Assembly: GCF_000153725.1 (NCBI RefSeq)
Contig: NZ_DS022277.1
Span: 377,437 to 441,436, forward strand
Origin: Salipiger bermudensis HTCC2601
GTDB taxonomy: Bacteria; Pseudomonadota; Alphaproteobacteria; Rhodobacterales; Rhodobacteraceae
Direction: 5' to 3'
Length of the DNA stretch: 64,000 nt
Positions 8,883-17,176 of the stretch are shown here, in pieces (the first letter of the stretch is position 1; every line of letters begins with the position of its first letter). The position numbers and the translations under genes were made by a program. The notes beneath the pieces were generated by a model, which saw only the letters and a program-made list of their open reading frames with translations, made no database searches and was not told the DNA's origin.

Positions 8883-9430
8883 ACGGCTTCCTCCTCGATC
8901 TCGTGGGACACGTCGAGCCCGGCTGCGGGGCCGATGGTGGTCAGCAGCAGGCGCAAGGAGAGCAGCCCCATGCCGATCGGGATCCAGATCCAAGACCAGT
9001 GCCACGGCCAGTCCACCACGCCCATGTCGACGGAATTGGTGCTGTAGGCATCCCACCAGTTGTAGCCCGAGAGCCAGGCCAGCTGGGCGCAGTAGATCCC
9101 GCTGGCGAGGAGGCCCACGCGCAGCAGGATGTCACCGACCTTTCGCGGCAGCGCGTGCAGCAGGAAGGTGATGCGGATGTAGCCCCCTGTCCGGAACGCC
9201 CAGGCCATCGGCATGCAGATCAGCCCGACCATCAGGTAGTTCTCGGTCACGAAGAGGTTGAAGTTCAGCGGGCTGTTGATCGCGTAGCGCAGCAGAGCGT
9301 CGGCGGTGTTGAGCACCATCGCGATCAGCATCATCAGCGCGGCGATCACTGCCGCGGCGACCTCGACCGGCGCCAGCACCCGGTTCAGCGCGCGGTAGAT
9401 CGGTGATCCCGGCGCGGGATTGTCTGTCAT
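8879..9430 (-). CDS. TRAP transporter 1, small permease (DctQ)
   Basis: A 183-residue four-helix membrane protein of the DctQ family, the small subunit that pairs with DctM. The start ATG at 9430 has GGGAGGAGGA upstream; a longer upstream reading is not supported by a ribosome site. It overlaps the large permease start by 4 bp. The N-terminal region is short and cytoplasmic, followed by a hydrophobic segment beginning VAAAVIAALMML. The cognate binding protein gene is divergent, across a 428-bp intergenic region. Confidence 0.9.
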   Translation of the reverse strand: MTDNPAPGSPIYRALNRVLAPVEVAAAVIAALMMLIAMVLNTADALLRYAINSPLNFNLFVTENYLMVGLICMPMAWAFRTGGYIRITFLLHALPRKVGDILLRVGLLASGIYCAQLAWLSGYNWWDAYSTNSVDMGVVDWPWHWSWIWIPIGMGLLSLRLLLTTIGPAAGLDVSHEIEEEAV

Positions 9431-9858
9431 CTGTCCTCCTCCCGGCAGGCGCCAACGGCATGTGCCCGATGTCCTGCCCTGTTTCGGCGCAACGCGCCGC
9501 CCGTATCTCCTGAGCCGGGCCGCGCCGGTCGCGGCGCACCGGCAATCTCGCGTTACGCGAAGTTTGCCCACACATGGTCTTACCTTCTAAGGCCGTGGCG
9601 GATCAATTCGACCACCCCCCTATGTCGGCCATAGGCACAGGCGGTCGGTGGCCGTACTCATGCCGGGACCCGCTATGCGCATCTTGCCCGAGGCCCTACA
9701 GTCATGGCGCATCGTGAACACGCCTTCAGGGTCAACCGGAGCCTCAAGCGGCGAACCTCCCCCACCTAGCTGGGCCGAGCGTAGCCGCATTGATCTGGTA
9801 ACTGAACCCTCAGTCAGGCAAAAAGGATGCATCTTAGATCTAGTAGGGAGGAGATCTT
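9431..9858. other. Divergent promoter region of TRAP transporter 1
   Basis: 428 bp without a gene between the permease genes and the binding-protein gene. It contains the perfect inverted repeat at 9619-9635 roughly midway and an AT-richer stretch near 9820-9850 just ahead of the GGGAGGAG ribosome site. I cannot place promoter hexamers confidently. Confidence 0.5.
9619..9635. promoter_or_regulatory. Candidate operator, CCTATG-N5-CATAGG inverted repeat
   Basis: Second perfect copy of the 17-bp element seen at 1294-1310, lying between the divergent permease and binding-protein genes of TRAP transporter 1. The central five bases differ from the first copy while both half-sites are identical, as expected of a binding site. 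Confidence 0.55.
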
Positions 9859-10866
9859 GTGAAACAGACTGGATTGATCGCGGCGCTGACGCTTGGCACC
9901 GCCCTGACATCGACCGCGGCCACCGCGGAAACGCTGATCGTCGCCACCGACCTGCCTCCGACGCATTTCGTGTCGGTGCAGGGGGTCGAGCGGCTGATGA
10001 CCTGCATCACCGAAGGCGCCGGGGACGCCATCGATTTCAACTATTTCCCCTCCGGCCAGCTGGTCAAGCGCGACGAGGGGGTCTCGGCGCTTCAGAAGGG
10101 GCTCGCGCAGATGACCTTCTCGACCATCGCGGCCGAGACCGCGACGGTGCCGCTGCAAAGCGTGACGCTTCTGCCCGGCATGTCGGAGTCGGCCGTGGCC
10201 GCAGTCGAGGCGTGGCGCGAGGCGATCAGCCGGGACGGTGTGCTCAAGGCCGAGCTCGACGAGGTCGGCGTCAAGCCGCTTCAGCTGAGCCTGCTGGCCC
10301 CCTACCAGATCATGGGCACCAAGACCTATGCCGAGGTGTCGGACTGGTCGGGCCAGAAGATCCGCACCACCGGCTCGGCGCTGAACTTCCTGGTCGAATC
10401 CATCGGCGCGGTTCCGGTCGAGATGTCGGCCAACGATCTCTACACCGCAATGCAGCGTGGCACCGTCGACGGCACCATCCTGTCCTTCGCCAGCGCCACG
10501 CCCTACTCGGTCAACGAGGTCGCCACCCACATGAGCGCCAATGCCAGCTTCGGCACCTCGGCCTCGTGGATTGGCATGAGCCAGGAGGTGTTCGACGGGC
10601 TGCCCGCCGAGGTGCAGACCGTGGTCGACGAGTGCGGCAAGAAGACCGAACTCGAGCTCGCGGCCTGGGTCGACGAGAACGAGGGCAGGCTGCGCGACGA
10701 ATACGCCTCGCAGGGCATCGAGATCTACGAGCTGACGCCCGAGCAGGTCGAGGCCTTCTCGACCGCGATGGAGCCGGTTGAGAGCAATTTCGTGGCACGG
10801 CTCAACGATCGCGGTCTGCCAGGCCAGGACGCGCTCGACGAGTTCAAGGCCGCGCTCTCCGACTGA
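9859..10866 (+). CDS. TRAP transporter 1, periplasmic binding protein (DctP)
   Basis: A 335-residue solute-binding protein starting with GTG after GGGAGGAG. The first 23 residues form a signal peptide (charged start, hydrophobic core, ATA|ET cleavage). The body has the DctP-family stretch GQKIRTTGSALNFLVESIG, whose arginine normally contacts the ligand carboxylate, and DLYTAMQRGTVDGTI. It captures an organic anion in the periplasm for the permeases encoded at 7608-9430. The gene is divergent from them instead of co-directional, and it is followed by a strong terminator. Confidence 0.92.
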   Translation: MKQTGLIAALTLGTALTSTAATAETLIVATDLPPTHFVSVQGVERLMTCITEGAGDAIDFNYFPSGQLVKRDEGVSALQKGLAQMTFSTIAAETATVPLQSVTLLPGMSESAVAAVEAWREAISRDGVLKAELDEVGVKPLQLSLLAPYQIMGTKTYAEVSDWSGQKIRTTGSALNFLVESIGAVPVEMSANDLYTAMQRGTVDGTILSFASATPYSVNEVATHMSANASFGTSASWIGMSQEVFDGLPAEVQTVVDECGKKTELELAAWVDENEGRLRDEYASQGIEIYELTPEQVEAFSTAMEPVESNFVARLNDRGLPGQDALDEFKAALSD

Positions 10867-10890
10867 CGCGCGCCATATCGCGGGATGACA

Positions 10891-10928
10891 GGGGAGCGGG
10901 CCTGATGCGCCCGCTCCCCTTTTTGTTT
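10891..10928 (+). terminator. Rho-independent terminator after DctP 1
   Basis: Eleven-bp GC stem (10891-10901 with 10909-10919), 7-nt loop, then a T-rich tail from 10920. Confidence 0.88.
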
Positions 10929-10945
10929 GTCGCCGTCGCTTTGAG

Positions 10946-10957
10946 CCGAACGTTCGG
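10946..10957. promoter_or_regulatory. Perfect 12-bp palindrome CCGAACGTTCGG upstream of MaoC gene
   Basis: Self-complementary 12-mer two bases before a CATAGG half-site (10960-10965) and 135 bp upstream of the hydratase start. Function unknown; it could be an operator. Confidence 0.3.
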
Positions 10958-10959
10958 AC

Positions 10960-10965
10960 CATAGG
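10960..10965. promoter_or_regulatory. CATAGG half-site upstream of MaoC gene
   Basis: Single copy of the hexamer about 127 bp upstream of the start at 11093. No clear second half at the expected spacing. Confidence 0.3.
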
Positions 10966-11092
10966 CCAGCGCGAAGGCCGCAAGAGGCGGCAGGGGCGCG
11001 ATATTTCCGGGCCAGATCGTGCATGATACACGATACTACATGAAGAGAGCGGCTCGATCCCGGGCCAGACCAATTCGAACAGGGAGGTGCGG

Positions 11093-11587
11093 ATGCCCGC
11101 AAACTACAAGCAACTGGCCAGCGGCATGTTCTACGAAGAGCTCGAGCCGGGCACGACTTACAAGCATTCGATCACCCGCACCGTCACCGAGGCCGACAAC
11201 CTGCTGTTCTCCACGCTGACCTACAACATGGCCTGGCTGCACGTGGATGACGAGTATTGCCGCAACGAGTCGATCTTCGGCAAACGTCTGGTGAACAGCA
11301 ATTTCACGCTGTCGCTGGTGGCCGGCGTGCAGGTGCACGACATGACCCTCGGCACCACGCTGGCCAACATGGGCTATTCCGACGTGAAATTCCCCAACCC
11401 GGTCTTCATCGGTGACACGATCTACACCGAGACCGAAGTGATCTCGAAGCGCGAGTCGAAATCGCGCCCCAATGCCGGGCTCGTCGAGTTCGAGACCCGC
11501 GGCCTCAACCAGCGCGACGAGGTCGTGGTGATCCTGCGCCGCACCGGCATGATGATCAAGAAATCCTCGCTCGAAGAGGACAGCTGA
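11093..11587 (+). CDS. MaoC-family enoyl-CoA hydratase/dehydratase
   Basis: A 164-residue hotdog-fold protein of the MaoC/mesaconyl-CoA hydratase type, expected to add or remove water on an acyl-CoA double bond. The segment TEADNLLFSTLTYN followed by LHVDDEY matches the hydratase-2 region, with the Asp and His positions expected for catalysis. The ATG at 11093 lies five bases after AGGGAGG; an in-frame GTG at 11087 overlaps that site. It appears monocistronic, with the neighbour on the right convergent. It fits a hydration step in the acyl-CoA pathway encoded across the island. Confidence 0.88.
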   Translation: MPANYKQLASGMFYEELEPGTTYKHSITRTVTEADNLLFSTLTYNMAWLHVDDEYCRNESIFGKRLVNSNFTLSLVAGVQVHDMTLGTTLANMGYSDVKFPNPVFIGDTIYTETEVISKRESKSRPNAGLVEFETRGLNQRDEVVVILRRTGMMIKKSSLEEDS

Positions 11588-11632
11588 CCGCGGCCCTGCC
11601 CCGCGCCCTGAGGCCGCGGGGCGGGCCCCTTC

Positions 11633-12262
11633 TCAGGCCTTCTCGGTCTTTGCCATCATCTCGAGATAGCCGTCGCGGCGGCTGGGGTCGACGGTCAGCG
11701 GTCGGTCGTAGGACGGATCACTGGGGTCGCGCGCAGGGCCGCGCCCGGCATTCATGAAGGCCTTCACCGGCTCCGGCAGGATCGCCCGCGTCGAGGTGAA
11801 GGAGGTCAGATCGTCCATGTCAGGGATCTCGTCCATCATCGACCAGTCGCGCAGCGTCACCCGCGCCGCGATGCGCCACTCCCCGTCCCGCTTCTCGAGC
11901 CGGTCGACATAGCGCCCGCCGCCCAGAGTCAGCGGCTTGCCCTTGCGGTTCATGCACACGAACATGAAGTAGGTCTCGGAATGGGCCGTGTCGCCCTCGA
12001 TCTCCACGGTCTGGTTCAGCAGGCAATGCTGGTGCGACAGGTGCGCCGCGCCATGCTGGCCAAGTGCCCACTCGACGAACTCCTCGGGCGTGCCGACGAA
12101 TTTGCCATGCTCATCGAGACAATCCGGATGAAAGGCCGACAGGATCAATGCGCGGTCGAAGCGGTCGACGCCCCGGCAATACCGGACGAGACATTGCCGG
12201 ATCTGTTCGCGATCCCAGAGCTCTGCGACCTTTTGCTCGAGTGATGGTTCTGCGCTTGCCAT
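11633..12262 (-). CDS. SnoaL-like (NTF2-fold) protein
   Basis: A 209-residue NTF2/SnoaL-like cone-fold protein. The opening LWDREQIRQCLVRYCRGVDRF helix and the central strands through GGGRYVDRLEKRDGEWRI are typical of the family, which includes hydroxysteroid and bile-acid dehydratases, isomerases and ring-hydroxylating helpers. A 50-residue C-terminal extension rich in Arg, Asp and Pro follows the fold. Exact chemistry cannot be assigned. It starts at ATG 12262 after GGGGGAGA and is divergent from the NADP-binding protein at 12512. Two further members of the fold occur at 13197 and 31687. Confidence 0.83.
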   Translation of the reverse strand: MASAEPSLEQKVAELWDREQIRQCLVRYCRGVDRFDRALILSAFHPDCLDEHGKFVGTPEEFVEWALGQHGAAHLSHQHCLLNQTVEIEGDTAHSETYFMFVCMNRKGKPLTLGGGRYVDRLEKRDGEWRIAARVTLRDWSMMDEIPDMDDLTSFTSTRAILPEPVKAFMNAGRGPARDPSDPSYDRPLTVDPSRRDGYLEMMAKTEKA

Positions 12263-12363
12263 GGTCTCCCCCCAATGGTTGTGGCCGCGCTCGGGCGGCG
12301 GATCTCGTCTCGGGAGACAGTATGCAGGTTGCGCCCGCTCCGGCGAGAGGCGGCACCTGCGCA

Positions 12364-12380
12364 CATAGTCGCCGCCTATG
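12364..12380. promoter_or_regulatory. Candidate operator, CATAGT-N5-CCTATG
   Basis: One mismatch from a perfect CATAGG-N5-CCTATG repeat, between the divergent starts at 12262 and 12512. Same 17-bp geometry as the sites at 30608 and 36607. Confidence 0.45.
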
Positions 12381-12511
12381 CCGGGCGGAGGAAACGCATG
12401 GCACCGCGCCCTGATATCCGGAAACGGGCCGAACCGGCGGCCCGCCTGCCCTACACTCAACGACGACGCCGCCCCACCGGGCGGCTTGTGACAGAGATGG
12501 GAGGATCTGCC

Positions 12512-13171
12512 ATGAAGATCGGTATCGTCGGCGCCGGGCGCATCGCCAGCGCCCTCGTCACCAGGCTCGCCCCGCAGGGGCACGAGCTGATGATCAGCAA
12601 TTCGCGCGGTGCCGAGGCGGTTCGCGAGACCGCCGAGGCGCTCGGCTGTCATGGGGGCTCGGCCGAGGAGGCGGCGCAATTCGGCGATGTCACGGTGGTC
12701 ACCGTACCGCTCAATGCCTTCGACACCCTTCCGGCCGAAGCCATAGGCCAGCGCATCGTGATCGACACCTGCAACTACTATCCCGGTCGCGACGGCGTGC
12801 TTCCCGAGTTCGAGGGCGGCGGCGAGACCACCAGCGGCCAGTTGCAGCGCAAGCTGCCCAAGGCCCGCGTCGTCAAGGCGTTCAACTCGATCATGTCGCC
12901 GCATCTCGAGCAGGGTGGCAAGACGCCCCCGTCCGGCGGCACCCCCGCCCTGCCCATCGCCAGCGACGACGAACAGGCCGCCACCGTGGTCTCGCAGATC
13001 GTGAGGGATGCCGGGTTCGAGCCGGTCCATGCCGGCCCGCTGGCCGAGAGCTGGCGCTTTGAGCGCGCCCGGCCGGTCTATTGCCGTCCGCTCGACGCGC
13101 GGGCGCTCCAAGCGGGGCTCGCAGCCACCCGTCCGGAGGATTTCGTGCCCGAGAATTCCTGGAAGGACTAA
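12512..13171 (+). CDS. NADP-binding oxidoreductase, F420-dependent reductase-like
   Basis: A 219-residue single-domain Rossmann protein. It begins MKIGIVGAGRIASAL, a dinucleotide-binding GxGxxA motif, and continues with the VVKAFNSI stretch typical of the NADPH:F420 reductase-like family (PF03807). Such proteins in bacteria without F420 are usually NADP-dependent reductases of unknown substrate. GGGAGGAT precedes the ATG. It is divergent from a SnoaL-like gene and convergent with a second SnoaL-like gene 25 bp away, so its substrate may be shared with those proteins (inference). Confidence 0.78.
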   Translation: MKIGIVGAGRIASALVTRLAPQGHELMISNSRGAEAVRETAEALGCHGGSAEEAAQFGDVTVVTVPLNAFDTLPAEAIGQRIVIDTCNYYPGRDGVLPEFEGGGETTSGQLQRKLPKARVVKAFNSIMSPHLEQGGKTPPSGGTPALPIASDDEQAATVVSQIVRDAGFEPVHAGPLAESWRFERARPVYCRPLDARALQAGLAATRPEDFVPENSWKD

Positions 13172-13196
13172 GACGCCTCCATGATCCGGCTTGCGA

Positions 13197-13661
13197 TCAG
13201 CCTGCCGCCTCTCCCGGGCGGCGGGCTTCCTCACGTTGCAGGAAGTCGAAGCGATAGACCCGCCGGGCGATCTTCCAGCCCTCGGCGGTGCGGCGGTAGC
13301 TGTCGGAATACTCGACGAGGCTGCGCGGCGTCACCCGGTCCGAGATCACCCCCTCGCGCGGGGCCGGCTCGCGGAAGACGATGGCGTAGGACGAGCCGGT
13401 GGCGCTGTCCTCGTCGATGACCTCGACGATCTGGTTGGTCGCCACGTGCCGCCCCAGCCGATCCTTCGGATAGCGCCCGATCCAGTCGCGGATCGCGGCG
13501 CGTCCCTCGATCGGTACCGGCTCGACCGCAGGCTTGTAGACCGCGTCCTCGGTATAGATCGCTGCGAAGGCATCGGGGTCGAGGTGATCGAGGTGGCGGC
13601 AGTAGAGCACCGTCAGCTTGGCGCACTCGTGTTCGATCAACATCCGTTGCACGGGGTCCAT
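13197..13661 (-). CDS. SnoaL-like (NTF2-fold) protein
   Basis: A 154-residue SnoaL-like protein beginning MDPVQRMLIEHECAKLTVLYC, with the family's opening helix, an HLDHLDPDAFAAIYTEDAVY segment and the C-terminal YRRTAEGWKIARRVYRFDF strand pair. It is expected to be a small cone-shaped isomerase, dehydratase or hydroxylation-helper protein. GGGAGGAGAT precedes the ATG at 13661. It lies immediately downstream of the TRAP 2 permease genes on the same strand (98 bp after the start of the large permease's upstream flank is excluded; the permease gene starts at 15067), so it may be distinct from or trail that operon. Confidence 0.8.
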   Translation of the reverse strand: MDPVQRMLIEHECAKLTVLYCRHLDHLDPDAFAAIYTEDAVYKPAVEPVPIEGRAAIRDWIGRYPKDRLGRHVATNQIVEVIDEDSATGSSYAIVFREPAPREGVISDRVTPRSLVEYSDSYRRTAEGWKIARRVYRFDFLQREEARRPGEAAG

Positions 13662-13759
13662 CGGATCTCCTCCCTCGTGAGTTTGCGTTCAAAGTGAACG
13701 AGCCGCGGCAACGTCTTGACGCTGCCGCGGCCCGAGGACGGGTGCTCTCGCGGCGCGGC

Positions 13760-15067
13760 TCAGTCCAGCAGGTTCGGCAGCCAGAGGGCGATGGCCGGGA
13801 AGCTGATCAGCAGGGTGAGCGTGATCATGTCGGTGGCGATGAACCACAGCGCGCCCCGGAATACCGTCGAGATCGGCACCGTGCCTCTCAGGGCGGACCC
13901 TATGACATAGCAGTTCAGGCCCACGGGCGGGGTGATCATGCCGATCTCCAGCAGCTTGATGACGATGATGCCGAACCAGATCATGTCGACATTGGCCGCC
14001 TGCAGCAGCGGGAAGAAGATCGGCAATGTCAGCAGCATGATGCCGATCGACTCGATGAACATGCCGAGCACGATATAGACCACCGCGATCATCAGGATCA
14101 GAACCACCGGGCTGTCGCCGACCGAGAGCATCGCGTTGGCGATGGCACGCGGCACGCCGGTCAGCCCCATGAAGCTGGTGAACATGGTGGCGCCCACCGC
14201 GATGATGAACACCGTCGAGGTGCCGATGGCCGCGTCACGCACGGCGGTGCGCACCACGGTCCAGGTCAGGCGACGACGCAGCGCCGCGAGCACCATGGCG
14301 AGCGAGGCGCCGACGGCACCGGCTTCGGTCGGGGTCATCACCCCGGCGAAGATGCCGCCCAGCACACCGAGGATCAGCGCCGGCAGCGGCCAGACCTGCT
14401 TGAGTGCGGCGATGGTGTCGGCCCGGGTCGCGGTAATCTCGGCGCGCGGCGCCAGAGACGGGTTGGCCTTCACCCGCAGCATGATCATCGTCATGTACAT
14501 CGCCGCCGAGAGCGCGCCCGGCAGGAAGCCCGCGAGGAACAGCTTGCCGACCGAGACATTGGCGAAGATCGCGTAGACGATCATCAGGATCGACGGCGGG
14601 ATCAGCGAGCCCAGCGTGCCCGCCGAGGCGATTGTGCCGGTGGCGAGCGCCTTGTCATAGCCCTGCTTGAGCATCTCGGGCACTGCGATGCGCGACATCG
14701 CAGCCGAGGTCGCCACCGACGAGCCCGAGGCCGCCGAGAACAGCGCGCAGGCGCCGACCCCGGCGCAGCCGAGCCCGCCCGGCACCCGCCTGAGGATGAT
14801 CTTGAGCGCGGCGAAGAGCCCGTCCGTCAGCCCCCCGTTCGAGGCCACGTACCCCATCAGCAGGAACATCGGCACGGCGCTGAAGCTCCAGTTCGCGATG
14901 AAGTCGAACGGGATGGCGCGGGCGATGCCCCAGGCGACCTGGAAGCCGAGCGCGGCCCAGACGCCCCCGAAGGAGACGAGAAGAAGCACGATCCCGATCG
15001 GCGCGCGGAGCGCGATCAGGAACAGCACGATGCCGGTGCTGGCGAATCCGATTTCCAACATCGACAT
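13760..15067 (-). CDS. TRAP transporter 2, large permease (DctM)
   Basis: A 435-residue hydrophobic DctM-family permease with the GVMTPTEAGAVGA stretch and a C-terminal ITPPVGLNCYVI region typical of TRAP large subunits. It would couple sodium or proton flow to uptake of an organic acid delivered by the binding protein at 15893. Its start lies 2 bp after the stop of the small permease gene. It is a second, clearly different system from TRAP 1 but has the same gene layout. Confidence 0.93.
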   Translation of the reverse strand: MSMLEIGFASTGIVLFLIALRAPIGIVLLLVSFGGVWAALGFQVAWGIARAIPFDFIANWSFSAVPMFLLMGYVASNGGLTDGLFAALKIILRRVPGGLGCAGVGACALFSAASGSSVATSAAMSRIAVPEMLKQGYDKALATGTIASAGTLGSLIPPSILMIVYAIFANVSVGKLFLAGFLPGALSAAMYMTMIMLRVKANPSLAPRAEITATRADTIAALKQVWPLPALILGVLGGIFAGVMTPTEAGAVGASLAMVLAALRRRLTWTVVRTAVRDAAIGTSTVFIIAVGATMFTSFMGLTGVPRAIANAMLSVGDSPVVLILMIAVVYIVLGMFIESIGIMLLTLPIFFPLLQAANVDMIWFGIIVIKLLEIGMITPPVGLNCYVIGSALRGTVPISTVFRGALWFIATDMITLTLLISFPAIALWLPNLLD

Positions 15068-15069
15068 GG

Positions 15070-15606
15070 TCAGTCAGCTCCGTGGTCGTTTTCTGCGGTG
15101 TGAACCGAGACCAGCTCGGCCCGCGCGCGCGGCTTGAAGAGAAGGCGGAAGAACAGGAGCAGGCAGACCAGAGAGGTCAGCACCATGGCGCAGGGCAGCA
15201 GGAAGCGCGCGGGCCAGATGTAGACGCGCACCGCGCCCATCACGATCTCCTTGCGCTCGAAGGCCTTGATGGCATCCGGCCACGAGATGTAGGCAAGCCC
15301 GCCATACCCGATCGCGCTGATCAGCAGGACGAAGCCCACCACCGCAACCTGCATCTTGTAGGGCATCATCTGGTAGAACAGTTCGACCGAGATTGACTGA
15401 CGCGTCAGTTCGACAAATGCCATGGGCAGAACCACGATCGCCACCATGTAGTAATAGGCGGTTACTTCCAGCGTGCCCTGGATCGGGGTGTTGATGGTGT
15501 ATTTCAGGACAACGTCCAGCGTGACATGCCCCATCATCGCCAGGACCGGGATGGTGGTGATGGTCACGAGTGCCTCCGACACCCACTCAAGCGGATTGCG
15601 GATCAT
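15070..15606 (-). CDS. TRAP transporter 2, small permease (DctQ)
   Basis: A 178-residue DctQ-type protein with four hydrophobic segments, the first starting ALVTITTIPVLAMMGHV. It forms the membrane complex with the large permease immediately downstream. AAGGAGGGAGGAG precedes the ATG at 15606. The gene is divergent from the binding-protein gene at 15893. Confidence 0.9.
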   Translation of the reverse strand: MIRNPLEWVSEALVTITTIPVLAMMGHVTLDVVLKYTINTPIQGTLEVTAYYYMVAIVVLPMAFVELTRQSISVELFYQMMPYKMQVAVVGFVLLISAIGYGGLAYISWPDAIKAFERKEIVMGAVRVYIWPARFLLPCAMVLTSLVCLLLFFRLLFKPRARAELVSVHTAENDHGAD

Positions 15607-15763
15607 GCTCCTCCCTCCTTCTTTTTCGGGCAGCGCGGTCCTGGGACAGTCCTCCTCGTCCAGGCTCGGCGCAGATCGCCCGATTGTCCTTGTCTACCGG
15701 CTGGGCCGTTTCTCCGGCAAGCGCGCCATGCCGCGGCAAACCTTTGGGTGGCGACAGCCTCCG

Positions 15764-15769
15764 CCTATG
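15764..15769. promoter_or_regulatory. CCTATG half-site in TRAP 2 divergent promoter region
   Basis: Hexamer 124 bp upstream of the binding-protein start. The same 287-bp region also has a perfect palindrome GACTATAGTC (15806-15815) and a direct repeat TTGCAT-N5-TTGCAT (15821-15837). Confidence 0.35.
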
Positions 15770-15892
15770 GGAGGAAAAATACCGTTCCGCGGCGGCAGGG
15801 CGTCTGACTATAGTCCTAAATTGCATCATTGTTGCATGCCGCCGCCGCGCTGACGGCCAGCGGCCTGCAACGCAAGGGAGGAGAGGGATCAC

Positions 15893-17029
15893 ATGACTTC
15901 TATCAAAGCACTGCTGCTTGCCGGCGGCGTCGGCCTGATGGCGGCCACCAGCGTCGCGGCCGAAAGCTATCGCATGGCGCATTTCCAGCCCGAGGGCGAA
16001 ACCACCGTGCGCACCGCGAAATGGTTTGCCGAGGCGCTGAACGAGGCCACCAACGGCGAGATCGCCTTCGAGCTGTTCTCCGGCGGCGTGCTGCTGCCGG
16101 CCAAGTCCTCGCTGCAGGGCATCGGCGACGGCGTGGCGCAGGAAGGCTTCCACACCTCGGGCTACACCCCGTCGGAACTGCCGCTGTCGAACGCGCTGTC
16201 GGGCTCGGGCTACATAGTCTCCGACCCCACGGCGCTTGGTGCCGCCTATGCCGACTGGGTCGCCAACGATCCCGAGGGCCAGGCAGAGTTCGCCGAGCAC
16301 AACGTGGTGCCCTTCGGCGGCTTCTCGACCCCGGGCTACCCGGCGATCTGCAACACCTCCGAGCCGATCACCGAGCTCGATCAGCTTCAGGGCCTGAAGA
16401 TCCGCTTTCCCGGCGGCCTGACCTCGAAACTGGCGCAGGATCTGGGCGTCATCCCGGTCAACATCCCCGCAACCGAGATCTACCAAGCGCTTCAGACCGG
16501 CCAGATCGACTGCGCCGGCATCCTTGCCGCGTGGCTCAACATCGACAACTCGCTCGACGAGGTGTCGAACTCGGTCACGCTGCTGAACTGGGAAGGCAGC
16601 TTCAACTCGCCGGTCCAGCTCTACAACAAGGACTTCTGGCAGAGCCTGACCGACGAGCAGCGCGGCACCATCATGGAGCTGGTCGCGCAGGCCCATGCGC
16701 GCCTGCAGATCGACTTCCTCTCCTCCGACGAGAAGGCACTCGCCACCTCCGAGGAGAAGGGCCACGCCATTGTCGAGCCCGGAGAGAGCATCCAGAACGC
16801 TGTTCAGGAATGGGTCGACAACGGTCTTGGCGGCCGCAACGAGCTGGTCAAGGATGTCTACGGCGTCGAGGATCCGGAAGCGCTCTTCTCCTCGTTCCAG
16901 CCCTATCTCGACAAGTGGGCCGGCCTGATCGAAGGCATGGAAGACCCGGGCAACGAGGAAGAACTGACCAAGGTTCTCTATGACAACCTTTACGGTCAGC
17001 TCGACCCGGCGACCTACGGCATGGACTGA
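15893..17029 (+). CDS. TRAP transporter 2, periplasmic binding protein (DctP)
   Basis: A 378-residue DctP-family solute-binding protein with a 23-residue signal peptide (VAA|ES). The ligand-contact region LQGLKIRFPGGLTSKLAQDL, with its conserved Arg, and the following EIYQALQTGQIDCAGI are family landmarks. It would bind an organic anion for the permeases at 13760-15606. The ATG follows GGGAGGAGAGG. A terminator lies 25 bp after the stop. Compared with the binding protein of TRAP 1 it is about 40 residues longer, so the substrates probably differ. Confidence 0.93.
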   Translation: MTSIKALLLAGGVGLMAATSVAAESYRMAHFQPEGETTVRTAKWFAEALNEATNGEIAFELFSGGVLLPAKSSLQGIGDGVAQEGFHTSGYTPSELPLSNALSGSGYIVSDPTALGAAYADWVANDPEGQAEFAEHNVVPFGGFSTPGYPAICNTSEPITELDQLQGLKIRFPGGLTSKLAQDLGVIPVNIPATEIYQALQTGQIDCAGILAAWLNIDNSLDEVSNSVTLLNWEGSFNSPVQLYNKDFWQSLTDEQRGTIMELVAQAHARLQIDFLSSDEKALATSEEKGHAIVEPGESIQNAVQEWVDNGLGGRNELVKDVYGVEDPEALFSSFQPYLDKWAGLIEGMEDPGNEEELTKVLYDNLYGQLDPATYGMD

Positions 17030-17053
17030 CGCAGCCGCGACTGCACAGGATCG

Positions 17054-17087
17054 AGGCGGGCATGGCGACATGCCCGCCTTTTCCTTT
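17054..17087 (+). terminator. Rho-independent terminator after DctP 2
   Basis: Eleven-bp perfect stem (17054-17064 with 17069-17079) with GCGA loop, then TTTTCCTTT. Confidence 0.88.
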
Positions 17088-17176
17088 ACCCCCCTTCGCC
17101 CGGTGCGGTCTTGCACCTTGACCGCAAGCGGTCTTCAACAGACGGATCATCGCAACGCGAAACGGGGACCAAGCAC

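Noticed and set aside
11633..12262. Bile acid 7-alpha-dehydratase (BaiE)
   Set aside because: Only the general SnoaL fold can be seen; no specific catalytic pattern and no other bai genes.
13694..15103. Long plus-strand open frame opposite the TRAP 2 large permease
   Set aside because: Arg/His/Gln/Asp-rich, low-complexity translation antisense to a clear membrane protein gene.
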